Assembly: GCA_030533445.1 (NCBI GenBank)
Contig: CM060068.1
Location: forward strand, 34,439,010-34,503,009
Source: Cyprinodon diabolis
Lineage: Eukaryota; Chordata; Actinopteri; Cyprinodontiformes; Cyprinodontidae
Length of the DNA: 64,000 nt
Direction of reading: 5' to 3'
Shown: positions 48,160-58,209 of the stretch, one piece after another
How positions within the stretch are numbered: position 1 is the stretch's first letter
Layout: each line of letters opens with the position of its first letter
The notes under the pieces: generated by a model
The model's database searches: none
Told to the model about the DNA's origin: nothing
What the model saw: only the letters and a program-made list of their open reading frames with translations
Translations under genes and position numbers: made by a program

Positions 48160-48485
48160 CTGTGGGAAAGAAAAAAATCAAAGTTTGCCTTTTTATTGTA
48201 TTAATTCATTCACCCAAACAAACCATTAAATCATGGCCTGCCTGTGAGTTAGTGGTGAGCAAAGTCTTTGACATGTTAAGGATTTAGTAAAGTGACTGAA
48301 TGGTGTCATAACACTGAAACGAGGTAAAATGAGGCAAGATGAGATCAGTCATCTGTTGAGTTCAGCATCTGTCTGCTTGTCTTCAGAGGATTAACCATAG
48401 TGTGATGTAACAGAAACCTCATGTGAAATCAGAGACACTTCAGCAGCGCCTCAATGAGCGTCTGTTGCCGGAAGAGACGTCTCAC

Positions 48486-48586
48486 CATTTAATTGTGCTT
48501 TTGAGGTTTGGCTGGCTCACGGTGCTATCGTCTATGAAGATGGTAGAACAGGAGCTGTACTTCTTTAACGGAGGACCGGGAGAAAC
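48486..48586 (-). CDS. ccnyl1: ccnyl1 coding exon 4
   Basis: Residues 95-127 plus TG of Cys128: [20 protein letters not shown] and [13 protein letters not shown], donor GTGAGA, acceptor [16 protein letters not shown] is the conserved site matching the cyclin Y serine near residue 100, which is phosphorylated to recruit 14-3-3 and help CDK16 activation. Confidence 0.97.
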
Positions 48587-49338
48587 CTGGAGGGGAAATA
48601 AAAAAGAAAAAGAGAATCACACAATGAACATGTGCTAATGTTCCAGGGACAGGAATGGAGGTTTTGAACCACAGGCGCCATCTGATTCATTAATGTTTCC
48701 TTTTTTGCTTATATTGTGACGTGTGTAACATTTGCTTTCACTGTGTCTTTTTCATTATGTAAATGAAAGAAGCAAAAGCAAGACTGGGTTAAAGAATCGA
48801 CCCCCAAAAAGAAACTGCAGCACATATGGGGGATCGTTTAGACTGCTGTCAAATAATTCCACCTTAAAAAATAAAAACCCATAATCTGAGTGAAATTGAT
48901 TGAAATATCATGTAATGTTTGAATTTACTTTAGTTTTTCAAAACAAACATCGTATGCCCCTGCCTGTCTGGATGGCTGACTTCTCTGCCAACCGACTCTG
49001 TTGCCGACTGTCGCCAGTTTTAGCATCTTTTCAGACTCAAGTAAAAATTTTTTTCCAGCTACAAATCTAGCAACTATTCTCTGTACTGTTGCCTACAACA
49101 CATGAAAGCACCTTATCGCTCAGAGTTCACTGTCTCCACAGAGCAGCATGTTGCTGCAAGCCCCTCCCACCTCTAAAGCACTGACAGGTGGTCGGACCCA
49201 TCGGCTCTTCATGCAGTAAACAGTAACTGCAGTCAAAGACCAACCCCAGAGTGTTTCAAAGTTAACAATAAGTACTACAGGAGCCCATTACGCAATAGGA
49301 TTCAGCTATAATGTGTAGCTGAATCCTATTGCGTAATG

Positions 49339-49622
49339 TGGCGTCGGGGCGACAGTGGCGTGGGGTGTAGGCGTTTGCCCTGAAATCAAAGGATTTACGG
49401 TTCAAGCCCCTTGGGCGAGAAACTTCACCTGCATTGCCTACTGATGGTGGTCAGAGGGCGCCAGTGTACGGCAGCCTCGCTTCTGTCAGTGAGCCCCAGG
49501 GCAGCTGTGGCTACAATGTAGCTTGCCACCATCAGTGCGTGAATGGCTGAATGTAGTGTAAAGCGCTTTGGTCAAGTCTCCTAACTTAAAAAAGTGCTAT
49601 AAGTACGAACCATTTACCATTT
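49339..49622 (+). mobile_element. tRNA-derived SINE, well-preserved copy
   Basis: Begins GGCGTCGGGGCGACAGTGG with an A-box-like GTGGCGTGGGGTGTAGGCG and a perfect B box GGTTCAAGCC at 49399-49408. The body has CATTGCCTACTGATGG and CCCAGGGCAGCTGTGGCTAC, and it ends AAAGCGCTTTGG, AAGTGCTATAAGTAC and CATTTACCATTT, the classic acanthomorph SINE tail. It is bracketed by an exact 18-bp direct repeat (49294-49311 and 49623-49640). Confidence 0.85.
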
Positions 49623-51159
49623 AATAGGATTCAGCTATAAGGTTCATATGGAAATGGATGAATATCTTACTTTTAGTGTCTTTTTATTGTTTTTGTTTAC
49701 CATGGACCACGTGTCAGAAGAAAACTTTTTTTTTCATTTGATAAATTTGAAATGGATTTATAGATTAATCTACTTTAATAATCCCATGCTGAGAAATTAA
49801 GGAAGATATTAAAGCAATGTTTTTTGTTCTCTGAAGCTGTTACATTTAAATACATCACATCCTGCATTTCATTGATGGACAGGGTTCATACAGGACTGAG
49901 TAACTCTAATTTAATGGTTCCTAATACTTTTTTTAATGATCTTAGAAATAGTGAGTCAGTCAGACAGACATACAAAACCCTTCTTTTCTGAACATACGGC
50001 TTTACGATCAACCGCAAGTTCCGCGCAAACATGCAGAACCAGTAATATCTGACGAAATACTTTTTATAAACTTTTATTTATTAAAGCATTTCAAATGCCA
50101 CGATTACATTTAATAACCTTTAATGCAAAATGATTAAAAACAATAATAATTTAATGACTTTTAATGACCCACAGAAACCCCGATAGAGCTTTAGTCATTT
50201 ATTTACCTCATCCACTGTGTTTCTCTGCTATCCTTTAATGGATTTAAAGACATAACAAAATTGACAGATGTACTTTTGGTTCAGATGAAGCATTAATCAC
50301 TTGAAATACATTTTTTGTTTTTTGGAGTAGTTTTAACCACCATTGCAGTCCAGTGAGGAAGAGAAAAGCTGAGAGAAGGGTACCTAAGGAAGGTTAATTT
50401 AAAGGCATTTTTAATTCAAGCCTGTGAAAATGACACTAAGTTTGAGATATGTTGCCTTTAAACAACAGTAACATTAATATAGTTTATCCTCCATGTGTAA
50501 TATTTCTGATATGTTATAAACAATGCGAAATAGCTTAATGTTGGATCATTTTTTATCTGGGTGCATTCATATTAAAATATTTTCAGAACAAAAGGAAGGG
50601 ATTAGAAGAAAATAATAAGGTAGCTTTATGTGGAGATGCTCAATGTTCACCACTGTGATATAATTCCCGTAAATTTGGAGGAAATTATTGTGATCTGTGC
50701 TCAATCTGGGTTTATCAGGAATCCCAGAAAAATAAAATACCCTCAGCCAGGCTGAAAAATGTGCCGCTCTACTAGAGCATTGCTGTAATTTTGGTTTTCA
50801 GAGTAAATAAAGGTAATCAAGGTTTTTCAAAACTAAAAGAAAAAAACAACATTTAGATTAAAATGGTTATAACTAAAACCATGCACGTATTGTGTCACTT
50901 GTGCTCCAAGACCCTGCATATTGATCATAATAAATAAAAATATTCAGTGATTGGACATAGATCATCAAAATCAATCATCAAACTGCTACTTCGGCTGTTG
51001 AGAAGTCAGAAAAAAAGTTGATAAACTAAAGATATCATCTAATCTTTGTTGACGTTTTCCGTCCTCTCATGTAACAAGAAGAACACTGAAAGCTCTCTTG
51101 AGTTCGTTCTCTATATAATGCAATCATTGGATCTAGTTTATATAACCTTTCAGCCCTGA

Positions 51160-51350
51160 CAGGGATGGGAGGGGGTTCTGGTTGATAGGAGGCAGGTTAC
51201 AGGTCAACCTCAGGGCTAGAAGCATAGCATGGAGGCAAACACTCAGATCTAAGGCCAATTTAAAGGGACCAACTAAAAAACATACATGTTTTTGGACTGA
51301 TTGAGGAAACCAGGGGAGAACATACAAATCCCACACAGACAGGCTCCAAC
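51160..51350 (-). mobile_element. degenerate partial SINE-like copy
   Basis: The ordered blocks CAACCTCAGGGCTAGAAGCA, ACATGTTTTTGGACTGATTG, GGAGAACATACAAATCCCAC and ACAGACAGGCTCC match the module at 22565-22925 in the same orientation, at clearly lower similarity. Confidence 0.5.
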
Positions 51351-51549
51351 TTAAAGCCTTTTATCTGCACCACAATGAAACTAGAAACTGGTCATTTCCT
51401 TCAGGTTGCAAATGTTACAAAGAGATTTGGATAACTACGCAACAGTGTAATATAAATAACAGTAATAACAATCAAAAAACAGGATTATGAACACAACTGC
51501 ATTTTTCAATTGTGTAATCTGATTGACAGTGGGAGGGAGAGCATTTAAA

Positions 51550-51653
51550 ACTTTGTATCAATTTGACTGTATGATCTGGTTGAACTGTAAAGTGCCTTGA
51601 GATGACATGTGTTGTGAATTTGGCGCTATATAAATAAACTGAATTGAATTGAA
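51550..51653 (+). repeat. GAATTGAATTG-tailed repeat, 3' fragment
   Basis: TTGACTGTATGATCTGGTTG, GTGCCTTGAGATGACATG and TGGCGCTATATAAATAAACTG ending GAATTGAATTG. Confidence 0.85.
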
Positions 51654-51829
51654 ATTTGAGTTATATATTCAGAATGTGAGAATTTTTATGTCCCATCTGG
51701 AGAACCTTTCATTAGATGAAACAGATTCTAAAGAAGCCGAGTAAAAATAGATATGATCATACTTGATCCAAACTATTTATAGACGAAGCAGTCTGTGAAG
51801 CTGTAGCGAAGCTTCTTAAAAAAGAAGAA

Positions 51830-51858
51830 GAGGAGGAGGAGGAGGAGGAGGAGGAGGA
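51830..51858. repeat. (GGA)n microsatellite
   Basis: About ten GGA units after an AAG-rich lead-in, ending 6 bases from the exon-3 boundary of ccnyl1 (51865). Confidence 0.97.
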
Positions 51859-51864
51859 ACTTAC

Positions 51865-51908
51865 ATGGCTTATATGGTTTATGTGGTTGCTTTTTCTCTT
51901 GTCGCGCA
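51865..51908 (-). CDS. ccnyl1: ccnyl1 coding exon 3 (44 bases)
   Basis: TG completing Val80 and RDKRKSNHINHISH (81-94); donor GTAAGT, acceptor TTTGCAG. The basic KRKSNHxNH stretch is shared with CCNYL1. The intron begins GTAAGT and enters a long (TCC)n tract on the coding strand within a few bases (see findings). Confidence 0.95.
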
Positions 51909-54103
51909 CTGCAAAGAAAAAAGCGTTTAAAAAACAGGAATCTCAGGGCATTACCAAACACAAGGTTTTTCTTTACTTATAAACAAACATCATAAAAAAA
52001 CAGCTTTAATATGAGTTCATGTACATCTTGGGAGGTTTATCTTCATAGAACTTATATTAAGGTTTTATAATAATGCAAAGCAGGAGATGAAAATAAACCC
52101 AGTTAAAGGCATAAAAAGATTATTTAAGAATACATTTTATACAAGGTTAGCCATATTTAAATAGCTGCTCAAATGGTTTGCAGTTTCCAAACAAGTCTGT
52201 TTCCTGGTTAGCAGGACTTCAGAGAAGACGTTTGATCTTTTTAGAGTGATACCATGAAGCCATGACCGATATTAACCCCCTACCTGTTGCAGACATGATT
52301 ATTGATATCGGAGAAGGTTTGGAAAAAGTTATTCCTTACCAGCATCAAACTCAGTGTGATTTTACACCCATTTACTACAGATAAACTACTGCGGATGACA
52401 ACTTTACAGCCCCTCTTTAATTACTTTAAACTTTTCCTTGTATTAAAGTTGCTCAGGATGAGTGGGATGAAGAGGAATATCACAGACTTTATATATAGCC
52501 CATCATTTGTATCTCTGAGCTGGTCTAAGATCCGTCAACAGGCAGTTACTGTATACGTTCATTTTCTTTATCCATTACTGGTGTGCTCATCAATCGGCCA
52601 CCTATCGTAATGGCCAATTTGTTTGAATAAGCATGTGATACAGTTGCCATTTGTATCTCTGACTCTGTCTCCTTGAACCCCAGTCGGCCTCAGCAGATGG
52701 CCGCTCACACTGAGCCTGGTTCTGCTGGAGGTTTCTTCCTGTTAAAAGGGAGTTTTTCCTCTCCACTGTCACTACAAGCATGCTTAGTGTGAGGGATTGC
52801 ATTCTAGTCAATGAGTCGATGCAATCAACTGGGTTTCATTAGATAGAAAACTTTGAATCAATTTGACTGTATGATCTGTTGAACTGTAGAGTGCCTTAAA
52901 ACGACCTGTTGTGAATTGGCACTATATAAATAAACTGAATTGAATCGATTTGGGATTACCATCTGTTGTTAACGATCACAGAAACTGATCCCCTGATCTT
53001 TTACTTTGCAGTCTGCAGAGGCTCCGCCTGCAGCGTCTCTCCCCCCTTCAGTCTCACTGCACAGAGCAGCAGCTGATCCTAAGCACGGTCATGTGGAACG
53101 TTTGTGCTTTGAGAGTAATATGAAGTTCGGGTCTAGCAATGGAAAAATTCCTCTGAGGCGTTATAAGTGTCAAAATCCATCAATAAACCAAATACAACAT
53201 GCCATTTAAAAGCAAGCCCTTGATGGATTATACGTTTTCAAGGCACACTGCAGGAAAAAAAACGGGCCGTAAATATTTCGGTTCGAGCTCCACCATAGTG
53301 GAGTCTCACTCTCCTTAAAGCTGCAGGATGTATCTTAAAAGAAAAGATGTCCAAAACTGATAAGAGCTAGGAAGAGGCTTTTAGCGCCTCACTCGATCTG
53401 TGACACGGTGCAGAAAGCAGAACAACACAGTTTGCAAAACCATAAAAAAATCAGCCAGGTTTTCAGGCAGTTTTCATTTAGTAACTTATGATTATTTAGA
53501 TGCAACTGGCATGTACTTTTTGATTTTATTTTTACATTATTTCTTATAGCCGGTTTAGTGATATTTATATATGAAAACAGTTCTTTAAGTGTGACTGTTT
53601 TCAGCCTGTTAAATTAAACCTTTTAACACGTTTTTCATATGACCCTTTGACCGAATACTTACAATAGTATGCTTTTTTATATGGTTTGTCAAAACTAGGT
53701 GATTTTATGATGACATTTTTCCAGATCACAGTTGTAGCATTTACACCAAAATCTAAAAATGCACAGCCATCTGTGTAATGGGCCCTCTGGGTGATCGGTA
53801 TCAAGATCGGTGGCAAAATTCCTGATTGGAGCATCCATACGGTCTATAAATGTAAGGTTTGTCAGATTTTTATTTGATTTATTTCATCTTTACTCAAACC
53901 TAAGAGTTAAATAAACCTATAAATAACCACTGCTGACGCTGCAGGTATCCAGACTTCTGCTGCTGTCATGAAAACCAAACAGGCACAAAAAGAAAGTAAA
54001 AATAACATGACATGGACAGTAAACAGTTTCAGATATGTGCAAATTATCTCACATGAATAACACTCAATGGGACATTTCTGAGTGAAATATCCGGACCACT
54101 GAC
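51909..54103 (-). other. ccnyl1: ccnyl1 intron 2
   Basis: GT-AG intron with one long GAATTG-tailed repeat (52604-52946); otherwise unique DNA without recognised features. Confidence 0.85.
52604..52946 (+). repeat. GAATTGAATTG-tailed interspersed repeat
   Basis: Contains CTCCTTGAACCCCAGTCGGC, CTGAGCCTGGTTCTGCTGGA, GTTAAAAGGGAGTTTTTCC and GGCACTATATAAATAAACTG, nearly identical to the copy at 58443-58905. The 5' limit is approximate. Confidence 0.85.
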
Positions 54104-54178
54104 CGTCTGTCTGAGACTTGCTGAGGAAGATGGTGCTTGCCCGGGCGTGGTCCGATGGATTAGACTCCAAGGCCAGCT
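54104..54178 (-). CDS. ccnyl1: ccnyl1 coding exon 2
   Basis: AG completing Glu55, LALESNPSDHARASTIFLSK and SQTD (56-79), then G of Val80; donor GTCAGT, acceptor TTCCCAG. LALESNPSDH(P)RASTIFLSKSQ is diagnostic of CCNYL1. Confidence 0.97.
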
Positions 54179-55446
54179 CTGGGAAAACATTAAGTGTGGA
54201 AAGGCTTAAAAGCGGGAATGGGAGTGTCTATTTGCTTCTCGTTTGTGGTCAGAGATGAGCAGAGAGCTAAAAACCATGAACAAACATACACCTGACAGAA
54301 GTCAGGTTCCTGCAAAACAATATTTGCAAGACTCAGCTGTCAGCTGCTGAAAGGCTGTTTGCATGAATCGTGGCTAAATCTCAAGATAACGGCCCAAAAA
54401 TAAAAATGATTAGAACATGAAAGTCTTTCTTCAAATCCCTGCAGGAGAGACATTACATAAAAGACGAGGGATTAGATGTTTATGGGTATTTGTGAAAACA
54501 CGTCAGGGAGGAATGTGTGAAGGACTGCTGGATGGATTCTGATCTATGCCTGACCAACAGCTGGTGTCTCTGGGCCGTCCGCAGTGACAGGAATGCCATA
54601 AATACTTTACATACCTGGAAATCAATGCAAAGAGGGAAGACAAGTGCTGATGATACAAAAGGGAGCTTTGAAGGCAGCTACAGGAAAAAATGCTTGAGAT
54701 GCCTTTATTAATCAGGGCTCTCTGAGGCAACCGGGGGGAAAAAAAATGTTTTGGAACTTTGGAACATCATTTCGGAATTTCAGCAAGATTAAAAGATGGA
54801 ATCAAGGGAAGAGAAATGCTGTCACTGCTGTGTTTCAGTGTTGAAAATCATTGGTTCTTCTCACAGTAGAGCACCAGTTATGGCTTTCTGTCAAGGAGAT
54901 CCTTCTTCTTGCCACCCTTTCATATATTCTATATTGATCCTAACAGGGCTGTCAACAGATTCTCCAAACGAAGCTTCAGATCTCTGCAGCTCCTTCAGAG
55001 TTACTCATTTTCTAGTCACAAGCCATGTTCTGGGACTTTTTCGATTGTGCCATATCTTTCTGTTTTAGGTGATGATATAAGTTTGGGTTGATCCTAATCT
55101 TTAAATGTCTCCAAAATGCTATGCTAAACCTGACCTGTCTGCTTTGTTGTCTGATTTTTAAGTTGCTGTACCATTTCCTATGCTCTTCACAAAAAATGCA
55201 ATAAATATGGTAAAGTTTGTAGTTATAATATAGAAAACATGGAAAGTCTTAAGGGATACTACGGCGGACAAAGGGTGCAATATATTTATTGTATTACAAT
55301 ATATTCAAAATACCATGCAAAATCAAACATCAGACTAGCAAACCCCAAAATGAGACTTTTTTTTTACAGTTTCTACTAGAGCTTTTCTAATATAGCATTT
55401 TGTCAGATGAAAATGTTTCCAGTATCTTAAAAGCAAATTTTTATTT

Positions 55447-55572
55447 TTTATAACTGCTCCAACTGGGTTGCTGTCAGCTGAAGGCATCTTTTAGAGTCTC
55501 TACACTTTTAACAATTAATCAGATAAATCGATTATTGAAATAATCAACTAATTTAGTAATCGTTAATGCCTT
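55447..55572. repeat. truncated copy of the 46.6-kb TIR element
   Basis: GGGTTGCTGTCAG, GAGTCTCTACACT, AATCGATTATTGAAATAATC and CTAATTTAGTAATCG align with the right-hand part of 46621-46970 in the same orientation. Confidence 0.5.
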
Positions 55573-55952
55573 TAACTGAAAGAGCAGCCCACTTAGAGCA
55601 GTAATAATATAATAATACATTTTAGTCTATTTTTTAAGGTTGCAAAACCTTTTGCATTTGCTCTAAAATCATGTATTTTCACTGAGTTTGCAACCCTCAG
55701 CCACATAGGGATAGCAATACTTTTGCTAAGCATGTCAAATGAAAGGTGTCATCTTATTAAAGGGAGTATCATTTCTTATCCCTCAAATCTCTGACCCCGA
55801 ATACTATCATTATTGTGGTGAGGCATGTAGATGGACTTGATTTAAATTTTAAAGCCCCTTTTTTTGCTCCTAGATGTATGGAAGAGGATTAGGGCCACTG
55901 AAAAAAATTAAAAAGTTAACTGATTTTAAATTTTATTTCAGTATAATATGAA

Positions 55953-56181
55953 TTCCATAAAGGTTTAAAAACAATCCACTGGACTTGGTTTCCAAGGTTT
56001 GAAGACGTTTTGCTTTCCCTCCAGGAAGCTTTCTCAATTCAAATGTTTGAATTTGAATTGAGAAAGCTTCCTGGAGGGGAAGCGAAACGCCTTCAACCCT
56101 TGGAAACCAAGTCCAGTATATTGTTTTAAAAACTTTTACAGAATGACTATGACCTGGATGACTAAGAATCTTTATCAGCAA
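55953..56181. mobile_element. palindromic insert with 13-bp TSD
   Basis: Bounded by an exact direct repeat AGTATAATATGAA at 55940-55952 and 56182-56194. Most of it is a near-perfect inverted repeat (about 55964-56130) with arms reading ACTGGACTTGGTTTCCAAGG ... GGAAGCTTTCTCAATTCAAA and a loop of about 8 bases. Confidence 0.75.
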
Positions 56182-56479
56182 AGTATAATATGAAAGAAAT
56201 CTGACTTTTTTATTTTTCTCTGAATTCTGACAGCTAACAATATGTAAGCATCAAACCATAGCCATGTCTGTTTTAGAGACTAAACTCTCTTGTTATAATC
56301 ACCTTCTGCTCTTCCATTAATGAAATAGCATCACCGTGGACCCCTGGGGCACGTAAAAAGTCACCTAATTTCGTCATTTCCCACCAATGTGTTACTGGCC
56401 CTCTCAAACAACTCACATCTTTGTAAGTGAAGCTGAGTGCTCCCACATCTATTCTTTCATAGTGTCCATCTACATTAAG

Positions 56480-56910
56480 ATCCAAAATTCTGAGATCAAA
56501 ATCAGAATTCCAAGAAGAAAAGACAGAATTCTGAGATTAAAAGTCGGGAATTCTGAGATTAAAAATCGTGAATTCTGAGATTAAAAATTGGGAATTCTGA
56601 GATTAAAATCAGAATTTTGAAATTTAAGTCAAAATTCTGAGATTAAAGTCAGAATTCCAAGAAGAAAAGTTAGATTTCTGAGCTTAAAGTCAGATTTTTG
56701 AAATTAAAGTCTGATTTCTGAGATTAAAGTCAGATTTCTGAGATTAAAGTCAGAATTCTGAGATTAAAGTCAGAATTATGAGATTAAAGTCAGAATTATG
56801 AGATTAAAAGTCTGGAATTCTGAGTCTAAAAGTCAGGAATTCTGAGATTAAACTCAGAATTCTGAGATTAAAGTCAAAATTCTGAGATTAAAGTCAAAAT
56901 TCTGATTTTT
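56480..56910. repeat. minisatellite, period about 20 bases
   Basis: Around 20 imperfect units of ATTCTGAGATTAAAGTCAGA, with variants (TTTCTGAG, AGGAATTCTG). It makes up the core of the TIR element around it. Confidence 0.93.
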
Positions 56911-57080
56911 TCTCATATTATACTAAAATAAATTTTAAAAATCAGTTAACTTTTTTTTTTTTTTTTTATTAGCCCTAATCCTCTCCCGTATAAATGTAAC
57001 AGATAGTGTTTAGTTGTGTCAAAATGCACACTGATTACCAGACATTAAAGTGTGAGTGTAATAACGTGGTAAGTGCCTAC

Positions 57081-57243
57081 CATCAGGAACCTCCCTGTCG
57101 CTTATGTGCTGCAGATAGGGCCCGGTGTTGTCGTCGCTGACTTCGGTGCTGGTGGGGAACTCCTCCAGCCGCTCTGCCGGTTGTCGAGAAGGGAGTTTGG
57201 GACTGGACTCCGGAGAAACGCAGCATGACACCGTGTTTCCCAT
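57081..57243 (-). CDS. ccnyl1: ccnyl1 coding exon 1, start of cyclin Y-like 1
   Basis: Start ATG at 57241-57243 (coding strand). It encodes [17 protein letters not shown] ... [11 protein letters not shown] (1-54) and the first base of Glu55; donor GTAGGC. Gly2 followed by Asn and nearby cysteines is the N-myristoylation (and probable palmitoylation) signal that puts cyclin Y proteins on the plasma membrane, which fixes the start. Joining the ten exons 57081-57243, 54104-54178, 51865-51908, 48486-48586, 48124-48159, 47983-48034, 44911-45030, 44342-44508, 41799-41961 and 39085-39201 gives 1038 bases, a 345-residue protein close to the mammalian length, with a single cyclin box at about 157-280. 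In the cyclin Y family this binds and activates CDK14/CDK16, for example to phosphorylate LRP6 in Wnt signalling; assignment of that role to this protein is by homology. Confidence 0.97.
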
Positions 57244-58160
57244 TCCAAACTCTGGGCGTAAGCTTCACACTTATCGCTGCCAAGTCCAACTAGTGCATAT
57301 ATATGTGGAGCTAGCTGAAGCCGACCTCGCCCTTCCTAATAAACATTGGGAAACGACAGTTGAGTCTTGTGCCCACACAGCGCTGCTATCTCTGCCTGTT
57401 AAACTGCCGCTGCCCATCCACTCCCAAGCAAAGCATTCCTGTCCATTGGTGGAAAGCCAGTGTAACAGTCGACAAACAGTTAGCCCAGAAGGTTGTCCTG
57501 AGTAGAGAAAAATCAGTGGCGCATTGTTGGAAACCGTGACATAAACTGCCAGTAAAGAGTAAACATTTGTTTTGTTAATCCTGCTCGTTGCTTCATTCAT
57601 TCATTCCAGTGCGTTGCTATGTAGCTAAAAAGTTAGCTTGTATCCTTAACTTAAATCTAAATCGCATTAATTTCACTTTTTTCGCGACGACGTGAACAGA
57701 GCAGACTTTAGAAAGAGCAACGGTTCAATACAGAACATCTTATCAAATACATTTTAAGGAGACATTCCGAGGAGAGGTATCCTTACGCTTGGTACCGTGG
57801 GTCGCCAAATCCAGGCCGAGGCTTCTGAGGCCTTCAGCCGAAATATATACTTAAATAAATTGAAATAGAAGCTATAAAGAGTGCATTTTGAGTAAAACGC
57901 GGATGGCTTGTATTTTCCCAGATCCAACATTGGAGATCAAGATTGTTGAAATAGGCCGGGTCCCTGCCATCAGATCATCCTCCGTGACAGATTTGATCCT
58001 CGACCAGCCGCTCCTGCCGTCGCCATCTGTCAGTGTAGCTCACTTTGCTCTGGGATACTGTGGCCCCGCCTAGTTCAGAATTCTCTTCACTCTCATTGGC
58101 TAATGGTAAATCAAAACAATGACTTTTAAGAACTACTGATTGGTCAAATGAACTGTCAAT
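57244..58160 (-). promoter_or_regulatory. ccnyl1: ccnyl1 probable 5' leader and promoter
   Basis: Region upstream of the ccnyl1 ATG (read right to left), GC-richer than its surroundings with several CpGs. Two ATTGG (inverted CCAAT) boxes lie on + near 58096 and 58138, in CATTGGCT and GATTGGTC contexts, consistent with a TATA-less housekeeping-type promoter. The transcription start and any non-coding first exon cannot be placed by eye. The short frame at 57888-58073 on + has no recognisable domain. Confidence 0.45.
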
Positions 58161-58209
58161 AAAAGCTGATTGAAATTTGCATTTATAATGCTGTTTTTTT
58201 ACAATGTCA

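Larger units (their letters stand above)
48587..51864 (-). other. ccnyl1: ccnyl1 intron 3
   Basis: GT-AG intron containing the SINE with unusual 5' junction (49286-49640), a degenerate SINE-like module (51160-51350), a repeat tail (51550-51653) and a GGA microsatellite at its 5' end (51830-51858). Confidence 0.85.
55877..56990. mobile_element. TIR element with internal minisatellite
   Basis: The left end TATGGAAGAGGATTAGGGC and the inverse of the right end TACGGGAGAGGATTAGGGC continue as inverted repeats for about 75 bases (shared GTTAACTGATTTT and AGTATAATATGA). The interior is mostly a tandem array. A 229-bp palindromic element is inserted at 55953-56181. No coding capacity. The AGAGGATTAGGGCCACTG terminus is known from many teleost repeats. 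Confidence 0.8.
54179..57080 (-). other. ccnyl1: ccnyl1 intron 1
   Basis: GT-AG intron with a truncated AATCGATTAA-type repeat (55447-55572) and the nested minisatellite-bearing element (55877-56990). Confidence 0.85.

Noticed and set aside
39085..57243. Assignment to CCNY instead of CCNYL1
   Set aside because: Segments [32 protein letters not shown] and AAMRRS follow CCNYL1, and synteny with fzd5 and creb1 agrees.
57125..57505. 126-residue frame on + across ccnyl1 exon 1
   Set aside because: Antisense shadow of the conserved exon and its leader.
57888..58073. 61-residue frame on + near the ccnyl1 promoter
   Set aside because: No recognisable domain; better explained as promoter or leader DNA with CpGs.
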